A stretch of DNA of 40,267 nucleotides from Pseudomonadota bacterium (GTDB lineage: Bacteria > Pseudomonadota > Gammaproteobacteria > Arenicellales > UBA868). The notes below the pieces were generated by a model. That model saw only the letters and a list, made by a program, of their open reading frames with translations. It did not search any database and was not told the DNA's origin. The DNA is taken from the NCBI GenBank assembly GCA_016845525.1, contig JAERSQ010000037.1:1-40267 (forward strand), given 5' to 3'. Shown here piece by piece: positions 15,569-23,334 of this stretch. The stretch's first letter is position 1, and the number at the start of each line of letters is the position of its first letter. A program made the translations under genes and the position numbers.

Positions 15569-16611
15569 TGGACAAAAGATTTCTGATTAAGCAGGCGAGC
15601 GGCCCTGCCGCTAAGTGGCGACACCTGAATAAAGTCCGCTGGCTTACTATGAGCCTGGTATTTGCACTGCTGGTGATCCTGCCGTTTCTTCACGTATACC
15701 AAACCTATGTTGCCGCCCATGCTTATGATCTGCTCGCCCCTGGCGAGCAGAACCTCTATGACGTTATCGAGGCGTTAACAGACCCCTTTGTGGATGACCC
15801 TGTCCGGGATCTAGACGCCATTAAAGGCACCACTTGGTCAGGAAGGTTGTTTGGGATCAAGATGAGCGACCCTTTGGCAGTAGTCGGACAGATGGCTGCC
15901 GGGTTCGACTTTTATCAACCGTTCGTGCTGACCGCACTGTTACCGGTTGTGGCGACCCTGATTTTCGGTAGATTCTTCTGCGGCTGGATATGCCCCGCGA
16001 ATTTTCTTTATGAATTGAACACTAATCTTGGAATCATGTTACGGCGGTTTGGGGTCCAAACAGGTCGCAGGCGCCTGGATCCAAAATTGAAGTATGGCGT
16101 CCTTGGGGTTGGCCTGCTGATATGTGGCATCAGTGGCTCAGTAGTGGTGGCCGCAGTATATCCGCCAGCGATTCTGGGTCGGGAGCTCTACTATGCTATT
16201 GCGCATCGTGGAATGGGTATCGGCGCATTATTTTTCACAGCGACTTTACTGTTCGATCTACTGGTTGCCCGCCGTGGGTTCTGCCGTTATCTTTGCCCGG
16301 GCGGTGCGCTGTATTCTCTGTTGGGCCGATTCCGTGTACTTCGCATCCAACGCAATGTTGTTACCTGCAACGATTGCACAAAATGCAACGGGGTTTGTGA
16401 GTTTGGACTTAACCCATTGCGTGATGAGTTTGGCCAGGAATGCAACAACTGCGCCGCCTGTATCGCGGTTTGCCCCACCGATGCGCTAGGTTTCAGGTGG
16501 CGCATCACCGACACCGCTAACCAAGGCCCCGGGTATCAGGGACCCCGCTACCGGCATGGCCAGAAAGGCCAGCAGCGCCAGGTTTCTGGTAATGCAAACG
16601 CGAAAGCGTAA
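15568..16611 (+). CDS. napH: NapH-like membrane polyferredoxin
   Basis: Membrane partner of NapG, thought to take electrons from quinol. From ATG 15568 it is 347 residues with four or more membrane helices (near 30-50, 122-142, 180-202 and 218-240). It carries the paired CxxxCP motifs of NapH/NosR (FFCGWICP and FCRYLCPGG) and two cytoplasmic ferredoxin motifs, CNDCTKCNGVC and CNNCAACIAVCP. The start overlaps the napG stop; the C-terminal tail overlaps the next gene by about 20 bases. Confidence 0.87.
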   Translation: MDKRFLIKQASGPAAKWRHLNKVRWLTMSLVFALLVILPFLHVYQTYVAAHAYDLLAPGEQNLYDVIEALTDPFVDDPVRDLDAIKGTTWSGRLFGIKMSDPLAVVGQMAAGFDFYQPFVLTALLPVVATLIFGRFFCGWICPANFLYELNTNLGIMLRRFGVQTGRRRLDPKLKYGVLGVGLLICGISGSVVVAAVYPPAILGRELYYAIAHRGMGIGALFFTATLLFDLLVARRGFCRYLCPGGALYSLLGRFRVLRIQRNVVTCNDCTKCNGVCEFGLNPLRDEFGQECNNCAACIAVCPTDALGFRWRITDTANQGPGYQGPRYRHGQKGQQRQVSGNANAKA

Positions 16612-17206
16612 ATTTCTGACGCGTGCCGGCGCGTCAGTGCTCGCGATGATAGCGGGCGCACTCCCTTATGGACTGGTCAGGTTGATGGCGCCGGCACTGC
16701 CATCAGACCCGGGACAACAAGTGCCATTGCCGGGTGCTTTGCCGGACTTAGCGGCATTTAAGGCTGCCTGCATTGGTTGCAGCATGTGCGGTGAGGTATG
16801 CCCACCCCGGTGTATACAGTTTCGGCGAAATGATGGTGGCACAGCGGTGAATACTCCCTTTATCAATCCACGGGTAAAAGCGTGCATCCTGTGTGGAAAG
16901 TGTATGGAAATCTGCCCAACCGATGCACTTACGGTAACGCCTCGCGAACAAGTGGATATGGGCATCGCTCAGATTGATCGAGCAGGGTGCTATCCGTGGA
17001 TCGACCAAGGTATCTGCGGCGCCTGTGTCAGCATCTGCCCCTTGGGCTCACGGGGGATACGGTTTGAGATGTGGAACCAATACCGCCCCGTGGTCGAACG
17101 TGGGTGTGTGGGGTGCGGTTTGTGTGTCGAAGTGTGCCCTCACCCAAGCCTTCCGATCCAGATCGTTAGGCGGAGTCACCTTGCCGGCGTGCAGTCTCAG
17201 GTCTGA
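16592..17206 (+). CDS. Second NapG-like ferredoxin, four [4Fe-4S] clusters
   Basis: A paralogue of the NapG encoded 1.6 kb upstream. From ATG 16592 (MQTRKRKFLTRAG, Tat-like) it is 204 residues; a start at 16556 would deepen the overlap with napH. Cluster motifs are CIGCSMCGEVCPPRC, CILCGKCMEICP, CYPWIDQGICGACVSICP and CVGCGLCVEVCP. Spacing and order match the first NapG, so the operon carries two NapG units around one NapH. A separate role, such as feeding the downstream NosR-like protein, is plausible. Confidence 0.85.
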   Translation: MQTRKRKFLTRAGASVLAMIAGALPYGLVRLMAPALPSDPGQQVPLPGALPDLAAFKAACIGCSMCGEVCPPRCIQFRRNDGGTAVNTPFINPRVKACILCGKCMEICPTDALTVTPREQVDMGIAQIDRAGCYPWIDQGICGACVSICPLGSRGIRFEMWNQYRPVVERGCVGCGLCVEVCPHPSLPIQIVRRSHLAGVQSQV

Positions 17207-17209
17207 GCA

Positions 17210-17812
17210 ATGCGCAGACCTGTGAGACTGTTTGGCCTGTGGGTGATCCTGGGATGGTGTTCGATCGGGCACGCACACCACATATTAGGACGCCCCGCCT
17301 ATAGTCTGAACGAGGATTCAAATACGCCACCCAGCATGCAGGTCGAAACACAGATTGGAGACTATCGGGTTTCGTATATGGTTTATCCGGCCTTTCCACG
17401 CCCCGATGGGCCGGGCCGAATAAACCTCTACGCGACTCATCTCGACACCACAGAACCCTTGAACAGTGTGGTGACCTTCACAGTACGAGAGGATAACTGG
17501 CTGGGTAGTGGTGACGAAGAAGTGATTGGAACCCAAGTACCAGGTGACAGTGTTTACCGACAGGGTTTTGTCTTCAAAGAGGCTGGCGATTACATCATTA
17601 CGGCGAAATTTGAGGCAGGTGGTGAGTCGTATCAGGTCGATTTTCCATTGCGCGTGGGGGATAGTTCCCCCGCAGGTCTAATCGGGGTGCTCGTAAGTAT
17701 TTTGGCCGCAATCTTGATCGGTGTCAGCATCGCTCAACGTAAGCGCATCAACCGCGAGAAGGTGAGGAGTTCGGGGAAGAAGTCGACCTCTGGAAAAAGG
17801 GTGCGACGGTAG
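17210..17812 (+). CDS. Membrane-anchored periplasmic beta-sandwich protein, FixH/YtkA-like
   Basis: A 200-residue protein of unknown function. A signal peptide (residues 1 to about 22) ends GHA, so the mature chain probably begins with two histidines, HHILGRPAYSLNED. The middle is a predicted beta-rich domain (VSYMVYPAFPRPDGPGRINL, VTFTVREDNW, GDYIITAKFEAGG) resembling YtkA/FixH-type domains. A transmembrane helix near 162-182 (LIGVLVSILAAILIGVSIA) and a very basic C-terminal tail follow. The N-terminal His pair could bind copper or another metal. It starts three bases after the second napG and lies before the NosR-like gene, so it likely assists that membrane complex. Confidence 0.65.
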   Translation: MRRPVRLFGLWVILGWCSIGHAHHILGRPAYSLNEDSNTPPSMQVETQIGDYRVSYMVYPAFPRPDGPGRINLYATHLDTTEPLNSVVTFTVREDNWLGSGDEEVIGTQVPGDSVYRQGFVFKEAGDYIITAKFEAGGESYQVDFPLRVGDSSPAGLIGVLVSILAAILIGVSIAQRKRINREKVRSSGKKSTSGKRVRR

Positions 17813-17886
17813 ATGGACTGCGATTGATGAATATCTCAGAGTTTCTTCGTTCCAGTCTATTCTGTTCGACAGAGGGTGGCTTATCT

Positions 17887-19404
17887 ATGATGCATCCGGG
17901 ATTGCCTCCCGGTTGGGCCGGTGTGGTCGGCGTCGTTGTGGCGCTGCTCAGCATACGGCTGCTGGCGACACCGAAAGCCCCGGCCGAAAAGTTTCGTTTC
18001 AGATGGATGCCGAGTGATCGGCGGGATGGCGCCTTACGGACAGTTGGTGCGCTTGGCCCGATGGTGCGCCAAATCCTTAAGCTCGCCTTGGTAGCCCTGT
18101 TTGGACTTACCGTAATTGCGGGTCTATTCGGCACGCCGATACCAGAACGGAATCTTGCGACTGTATTGACATGGAATGTGTGGTGGGCGGCTCTGATTCT
18201 TTCTATCTTCTTTGCCGGATCATTCTGGTGTGGCGTTTGTCCCTGGAACACGATAGCTGGGTGGCTGGTCCGACGCGGGCAAACCGGAAATGCAGTACCC
18301 AATAATAGTCTCAACCTCCGGGTGCCTAAGATATTGCGCAATGTGTGGCCAGCACTGGCGTTGTTGACCGGTCTCACATGGCTTGAATTAGGCGCAGGTC
18401 TGCCGGGTAGCCCGCGGGCGACGGCAATCCTCGCCTTGCTGATGGTGGTGCTAGCTACTGTGTCGCTAGCGATTTATGAGCGTCGGGCGTTTTGCCGTTA
18501 TTTTTGCCCCGTGGGCCGTACTGTTGGTTTTTATTCGCAGCTTGCCCCGATAGAACTGCGACCTGTTGATCTGGAGGTCTGTGAGCGGTGCGATACGCTG
18601 GCGTGTTATCACGGAACTGATCAAATCGAACCTTGCCCCACCCACTTGGTGATGGGCCGATTAACTGAAAATACCTATTGCACGTCCTGCGGTAACTGTG
18701 TGGGCAGTTGTCCCTCAAAGAATGTGAACTGGCGTTTACGCCCACACAGTATCGAGGTCATAAAGAAGGCCCGGCCACACTGGGATGAAGCCTGGTTCAT
18801 GCTGTGTCTGTTGGCGTTAACCGGCTTTCATGGTCTTACCATGACGCCCCTATGGGAAAAAGGCATCAGTTCATTTGCACGCATTGTGGGCGATTCGGGG
18901 AAACTCTTGCCTACTTTTACATTTTTTCTGCTCCTAAGCCTGGCCGTACCAGCGATCGTGTATTTCGGAGCAGTGCGAATAACTTACCTGCTCACAGGTA
19001 AGACTGTCGCGTTCAAGAAATTGTTTTCGAGCCTGGCCTTAATGACCCTGCCTCTCGCCTTTGCCTATCATCTCGCTCACAACCTGAGCCATCTTGTGCG
19101 AGAAAGCGACGGCGTTTTAGGACTTCTGCTGAACCCCCTTGGCACTGGCACTTTTCCCCTTACGTTGGCAGAAAAACAAGACCGGCACCTGGACATGTTG
19201 ATCAGTCCAGAACTCGTATTCGCACTACAAGCAAGTCTGATCGTGTTTGGATTCTGGATTGCGCTGAAGGTACTCCATCATCGCTACCGAGCTTTGTTTG
19301 CAATCAAGAATTCGGCGGGTCTGACACCCATGGTTCTGCTGGCGATGGGTTTTACGGGTTTTCACCTCTGGCTGCTGATGCAGCCAATGATTATGCGCCT
19401 GTAA
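17887..19404 (+). CDS. NosR/NapH-like polytopic Fe-S membrane protein
   Basis: A second membrane polyferredoxin. From ATG 17887 (GAGGGTGG ribosome site 7 bases upstream; an alternative ATG at 17827 lacks one) it is 505 residues. Helices occur near the N-terminus, then the motifs FWCGVCPWN and FCRYFCPVG, ferredoxin-like cysteine clusters CERCDTLACYHG and CTSCGNCVGSCPSKNV, and a C-terminal bundle of four to five helices with several His (FAYHLAHNLSHL, GFTGFHLWLL). The C-terminal bundle is longer than in NapH and could bind haem or copper. It lacks the N-terminal FMN domain of NosR. It probably moves electrons from the membrane pool to periplasmic Fe-S proteins. Confidence 0.75.
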   Translation: MMHPGLPPGWAGVVGVVVALLSIRLLATPKAPAEKFRFRWMPSDRRDGALRTVGALGPMVRQILKLALVALFGLTVIAGLFGTPIPERNLATVLTWNVWWAALILSIFFAGSFWCGVCPWNTIAGWLVRRGQTGNAVPNNSLNLRVPKILRNVWPALALLTGLTWLELGAGLPGSPRATAILALLMVVLATVSLAIYERRAFCRYFCPVGRTVGFYSQLAPIELRPVDLEVCERCDTLACYHGTDQIEPCPTHLVMGRLTENTYCTSCGNCVGSCPSKNVNWRLRPHSIEVIKKARPHWDEAWFMLCLLALTGFHGLTMTPLWEKGISSFARIVGDSGKLLPTFTFFLLLSLAVPAIVYFGAVRITYLLTGKTVAFKKLFSSLALMTLPLAFAYHLAHNLSHLVRESDGVLGLLLNPLGTGTFPLTLAEKQDRHLDMLISPELVFALQASLIVFGFWIALKVLHHRYRALFAIKNSAGLTPMVLLAMGFTGFHLWLLMQPMIMRL

Positions 19405-20033
19405 TGGATCGCCGCTCATTTTTCCGACGCGCAATTGATCAGACCACCCGGGTCTCGGTGCAATATGCAGATCAATGGGTATCGCGGAAGGCGCAGCGCT
19501 GGGTGCGCCCGCCTTTTGCATTGGATGAGTTGGATTTTCTCCTTGCCTGCACCCGCTGCGATGCCTGCGTAGAGGCTTGCCCGCATGACGTGATCTTCGC
19601 ACTGGGTGCAATTCTGGGACCACAAGTGGCGGGTACCCCTGCTCTTGACCTTTTGAATCGCGGTTGCCGATTATGTGATGACTGGCCTTGCGTCAAATCT
19701 TGTGGGCCGGGCGCCCTTCGTATCAGTACGACGGGGGCGCAAGATAATTTAAAAGGGGCAGATGAAACCGACTCGGCGACTCCCGCGCCATTGGCCCTAG
19801 TCAGGGTAGACCCGAAACAGTGTGTTCCTTATCAGGGGCCGGAATGTGGTGCTTGTGCGAACAGTTGTCCGGTGCCCGGAGCATTATTATGGGCATCGAA
19901 TCGGCCCAGGATCGACCCACAAAAATGTCTGGGCTGTGGTCAATGTCGGGAGGCCTGTATTACTGATCCACCCGCACTGACAATCACCGCAATTGCGATA
20001 AGAGAGCGGCCACGCGTTTTGAATACTCCCTAG
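19404..20033 (+). CDS. napF: NapF-like ferredoxin
   Basis: A 209-residue iron-sulfur protein starting MDRRSFFRRAI, as NapF proteins do. The cysteine motifs are CTRCDACVEACP, CRLCDDWPCVKSC, CVPYQGPECGACANSCP and CLGCGQCREAC, giving four clusters. NapF is cytosolic in E. coli and interacts with NapA during maturation, so it may partly cover the maturation role of the missing NapD. Its ATG overlaps the stop of the NosR-like gene (TAATG), and it closes the operon. Confidence 0.83.
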   Translation: MDRRSFFRRAIDQTTRVSVQYADQWVSRKAQRWVRPPFALDELDFLLACTRCDACVEACPHDVIFALGAILGPQVAGTPALDLLNRGCRLCDDWPCVKSCGPGALRISTTGAQDNLKGADETDSATPAPLALVRVDPKQCVPYQGPECGACANSCPVPGALLWASNRPRIDPQKCLGCGQCREACITDPPALTITAIAIRERPRVLNTP

Positions 20034-20117
20034 AAAGGTTTGGGGGAGAAAAGTTTGTTGGCGAAGTCAAGGATGCCGACACATGGACTGGCGCTAAGGT
20101 TCGAGTCCTTCCGGGGC

Positions 20118-20192
20118 TCAGTTACCAATACCGGGTAAATTCAGCCCATGGGTCCGGGCACAGTCGATAGCGTCTTTATAGCCTGTGTGAAA
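20118..20192 (-). pseudogene. Urocanate hydratase, C-terminal tail remnant
   Basis: The minus strand encodes [20 protein letters not shown] plus IGN and a TGA at 20118-20120. This is the C-terminus of urocanase; the intact hutU 3.2 kb away ends [23 protein letters not shown]. Alignable codons between the two differ at many third positions, so this is not a recent copy. Nothing else of the gene is recognisable upstream on that strand. Confidence 0.85.
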
Positions 20193-20234
20193 CCCTCCAA
20201 TCCGGTCTGGCGGCTTTGCTTTTGGAAAAACGGG

Positions 20235-21068
20235 CTAGTTGTGCTGGTTAATCCAGTCTCTTAAATCGGTAAGCGGCACCGCGTTCTTGATCTCGTTGTA
20301 CACCTCGTGCCGGCACCCCGGATATTTCTTGAAGACCTTGTCATCGACAGCGATGGCGGAAAACAGTCGATCCCAACTGTCGGGATGAAATGATTCATCT
20401 TCCTCCCCGATCTGCATCATCGTCGGAATCTTGAGTCTTTGTGCGGCGGTAATCATGCCGGGCAAAGAGCGCATCATCTCGCTGGCGAGGCGGGCCGTCA
20501 CCTTGTTCTCTACCAAAGGGTCGCTGACATAAGCGTCGACGACCTGCCGGTCGTGGCTAATGAAAGCCGGATCAACTCCGGAGGGCAGGGAAAGCTTGGG
20601 TACTACGGCCGACAGCAAACGGGAAAGCAGAATGACAGCGCCCGGGATCGCCGGCCCGGGGGCTGCACCCGTTCCAGAGAGGGTCAACGAACGATAGTCC
20701 TGTTTCTGTCGGCTGGCGACATAATGATTGGCGACCAATGACCCCATTGAATGACCGATCAAATGTACCGGTAATTCCCGGTGCGCTTCTCTGGCCTTTT
20801 TTTCGAAAATTTCCAGATCCTTGAGGAAATCCGTAAATCGATCGACGTAACAGCGTTTGCCTTCAGACTTGCCGTGTCCCCGGTGATCCAGCGCCCACAC
20901 CGCATATCCTTCGGGCACCAGGGTATCGACGACGTTCTGGTAGCGCCCAGAGTGCTCACCATATCCATGGATCACAATCACGAGTCCTTTTGGATTCAGG
21001 GCCGTCCAGCTCTGAAAATACAGCGGGGTTTTGTTGATACCCTGAAAACGGCCTTCCTGGTGCTGCAT
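20235..21068 (-). CDS. Alpha/beta hydrolase, monoacylglycerol lipase / lysophospholipase family
   Basis: A 277-residue serine hydrolase predicted to cleave monoacylglycerols or lysophospholipids. The oxyanion-hole segment is HGYGEHSGRY (34-43), followed by DHRGHGKSEG (61-70), the nucleophile elbow GHSMGS with Ser107, Asp224 in GEEDESF and His254 in GCRHEVYNE. The motif order is that of the monoglyceride lipase family. No signal peptide is visible, so it is probably cytosolic. A good ribosome site (AAGGAAAAG) precedes the ATG. It stands alone between the urocanase remnant and the dioxygenase gene; no link to either is evident. Confidence 0.88.
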   Translation of the reverse strand: MQHQEGRFQGINKTPLYFQSWTALNPKGLVIVIHGYGEHSGRYQNVVDTLVPEGYAVWALDHRGHGKSEGKRCYVDRFTDFLKDLEIFEKKAREAHRELPVHLIGHSMGSLVANHYVASRQKQDYRSLTLSGTGAAPGPAIPGAVILLSRLLSAVVPKLSLPSGVDPAFISHDRQVVDAYVSDPLVENKVTARLASEMMRSLPGMITAAQRLKIPTMMQIGEEDESFHPDSWDRLFSAIAVDDKVFKKYPGCRHEVYNEIKNAVPLTDLRDWINQHN

Positions 21069-21273
21069 CTTTTCCTTGGCGATCCTGATGAATAGCGTAT
21101 TGAGGTCCGTTAGTCCGGATCTCGCCCCAAATAGCGCCTTAAAGGTCTAGTATCACGCATTAGCAGGCAGAGTCGGGTACGGCGGCGCTTTTCGAAGGTT
21201 GGATGTCGTTCGGCGCCTTCATAGTAATCCCCCACCCGCATAGGATTATCGTAACACCCTGGTCAGGAAATTC

Positions 21274-22449
21274 ATGATGAAGGCTTCTCATATCCGCCGA
21301 GAGAGTTTGGAATCTGCAGGACTGGTGACCGAAGTGATGAGCGACGAGCGTCGCGCGACAATCACGTGGCATGATGGGCATCAGTCCATTTTTCATACCA
21401 TATGGTTAAGGGATAACTGCAGTTGCGACTCGTGTGGAGACCATAGCGGGGGGCATCGGTTTTTCGAGTTGAACATGATGCCCGGTGAGCTGAGCAATCG
21501 CATCAGTTTCGACGGCAATCTCATCAAGATTGATTGGCTGAAAGAAGCGCATTCCACCGTCTTTGATGCGGCCTGGCTGCGCAGTCACTGTTACAGCGAT
21601 CAGGAGCGAGCCAGTCGCCGACCCCAACCGGTCTTATGGGATGCCGGGTTGGCCAAGCATCTCCCCCGTGTCAGTTATCCGGCCGCTCGGGACGATCAGG
21701 CACAGTTGCTCAAGATCTATGATGCGGTAAGAACCTATGGCATCTGTCTTTTGGAAGACGTGCCCAGGCGCCCGGAAGAAACCGAAGAGATTGCGGGCCT
21801 GTTGAGTTTTATCCGAGAAACCCACTATGGCCGTGTATTCGAGATAGCCTCGACGGCCAATCCTGCCGTAATCGCCAATATCCCGGTACCGCTGAGGCCG
21901 CATACAGACGAAAACTTTCGCGAGCCTCCTCCGGGCATCATGATTTTTCATTCCATCAAAGCCAGTGAAGATGGCGGCGGCAAGTCGGTTATGACTGATG
22001 GTTTCAAGTTGGCGGCAGACTTCAAGGCTCAGTATCCCAGTGAGTATGAATTGCTGGCGAAAGTCCCGATTCCCCATCGCCGCTTTATCGAAGGCGTCGG
22101 CCTGCGTGCAGAGGCGCCCGTGATCGGGCTGGATTATTTTGGCCAGATTCGGGAGTTTCGTTTAAACGAAAGAACCATGGGGCCGCTTGACTTGCCCGGG
22201 GATCTGATCGAGCCGGTTTATGGGGCATTATCAAAAATGTTCGCGCTTTCCTATGACAGCAAATATCACATGTCGTATCTGTTGAAGGATGGTGAAGCGT
22301 TGGTGTTTGATAACGCACGGGTCCTGCATGCACGGACCGGCTTTAACGGCAACCGGTATGTCCGGTTGACCCATGTGGGCAGTGATGAGTTCTACAGCCG
22401 CTGGCGACAACTCCGCCACGAGCTCAAGGGCGACATCAATCTGATTTAG
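21274..22449 (+). CDS. Gamma-butyrobetaine-hydroxylase-like Fe(II)/2OG dioxygenase
   Basis: A 391-residue oxygenase with the two-domain layout of gamma-butyrobetaine and trimethyllysine hydroxylases. The N-terminal zinc-binding DUF971-like domain has WLRDNCSCDSCGDHSGGH (44-61, Cys49, 51, 54 and a His), and a TauD-type jelly roll follows. Iron ligands are His210 and Asp212 (RPHTDENF) and His352 (LHARTGF), with Arg in GNRYVRLTH likely binding 2-oxoglutarate. The family hydroxylates trimethylated amino acids, usually toward carnitine. Here it is followed by an SDR and not by known carnitine genes, so the substrate may be another betaine. ATG 21274 or 21277 is the start (AGGAA upstream). Confidence 0.88.
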   Translation: MMKASHIRRESLESAGLVTEVMSDERRATITWHDGHQSIFHTIWLRDNCSCDSCGDHSGGHRFFELNMMPGELSNRISFDGNLIKIDWLKEAHSTVFDAAWLRSHCYSDQERASRRPQPVLWDAGLAKHLPRVSYPAARDDQAQLLKIYDAVRTYGICLLEDVPRRPEETEEIAGLLSFIRETHYGRVFEIASTANPAVIANIPVPLRPHTDENFREPPPGIMIFHSIKASEDGGGKSVMTDGFKLAADFKAQYPSEYELLAKVPIPHRRFIEGVGLRAEAPVIGLDYFGQIREFRLNERTMGPLDLPGDLIEPVYGALSKMFALSYDSKYHMSYLLKDGEALVFDNARVLHARTGFNGNRYVRLTHVGSDEFYSRWRQLRHELKGDINLI

Positions 22450-22459
22450 GACAATCTCA

Positions 22460-23230
22460 ATGACTAAAGAGTTATGGCATCAAGAACGCGTGGCAATTGT
22501 GACCGGCGGCACAGCCGGCATCGGACTGGAGATTGCCAGAACGCTCTCAGCCCGCGGGGCAAAAGTGGCGATTGGCGGTCGTCGAAATGTCGAAGAATAT
22601 GACAGCCTATCCCACGAGGGTTTTCTTATCGGCCAGTTGAATGTATGTGACTCGGATTCTGTTCGAGGCTTTGTGGATCGGGTGACAGCGCACTACGGGG
22701 AACCTGATATTCTGGTGAACGCGGCGGGGGTTTCGGTTCATCATGAGGTGTGTGACCACAGTGATGAAGACTGGGATCTTGTAATTGATACCAACCTCAA
22801 CGGCCCCTTCAAGATGATCCGGGCGTGCCTGCCGAGCATGCTGGCAGGCGGTTGGGGACGCATTGTGAATATCGCGTCGACCGCCGCAAATACTGCTGTC
22901 GCGACCCATGGCGCCTACTGTGCATCAAAGGCAGGTTTGCTGGGACTCACCCGGGCCGTGGCTTTGGAGGGAGCAGGCCGAGGCGTGACCTGTACTTCTG
23001 TCAGTCCGACCTGGGTGGAGACTGAGATGCTGCGGAACAGTATTGCACTTATGGCTGATCGATCCGGTCTCAGCCTTGAGGCGCAAAAAGCAGAAATCGC
23101 AGCCTCCAATCCGCAAAATCGTTTGGTGCAGTCGGAGGAGATTGCGGAACTCGTCTCCTTTTTGTGCTCAGATTTATCGCCCGCGTTGACGATGGAAGAT
23201 GTGCAGGTCAACGCCGGAGCCCATTGGTGA
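22460..23230 (+). CDS. Short-chain dehydrogenase/reductase
   Basis: A 256-residue classical SDR using NAD(H) or NADP(H). It has the cofactor motif TGGTAGIG (15-22), NAAG (87-90), the catalytic Ser140, Tyr153 and Lys157 (GAYCASKAG), and a C-terminal QVNAGAHW. The overall pattern resembles 3-hydroxybutyrate/3-hydroxyacyl dehydrogenases. It starts 11 bases after the dioxygenase with a good AGGA site. It could oxidise the beta-hydroxy product of that enzyme to a ketone; this is inferred from order only. Confidence 0.88.
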   Translation: MTKELWHQERVAIVTGGTAGIGLEIARTLSARGAKVAIGGRRNVEEYDSLSHEGFLIGQLNVCDSDSVRGFVDRVTAHYGEPDILVNAAGVSVHHEVCDHSDEDWDLVIDTNLNGPFKMIRACLPSMLAGGWGRIVNIASTAANTAVATHGAYCASKAGLLGLTRAVALEGAGRGVTCTSVSPTWVETEMLRNSIALMADRSGLSLEAQKAEIAASNPQNRLVQSEEIAELVSFLCSDLSPALTMEDVQVNAGAHW

Positions 23231-23306
23231 TCAGGTCAAGTCCAGACTACTCACCATCTCCCTTCTGATTGTTGGTGACGGGCCCGAATCCATCAGACAA
23301 GGATTT

Positions 23307-23334
23307 CAGTATCGGCAATTATTTGCCGATACTG
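23307..23334. other. 12-bp perfect palindrome across the hutU stop codon
   Basis: CAGTATCGGCAA (23307-23318) and its exact complement (23323-23334) surround TTAT, so the hutU stop lies in the loop. No T-run follows on either strand. It may stabilise the 3' end of the hut mRNA or act as a weak bidirectional terminator between the convergent SDR and hutU genes. Confidence 0.5.

Noticed and set aside
20095-20116. tRNA T-arm-like sequence GGTTCGAGTCCTTC
   Set aside because: The T-loop fits, but no matching 5' acceptor strand, D-arm or anticodon arm is found 50-60 bases upstream, so it is not called as a tRNA or an attachment site.
23307-23334. Intrinsic terminator for hutU
   Set aside because: The hairpin is perfect but neither strand has a T-run after it, and one arm lies in the coding sequence. 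It is kept as a palindrome of unknown role.
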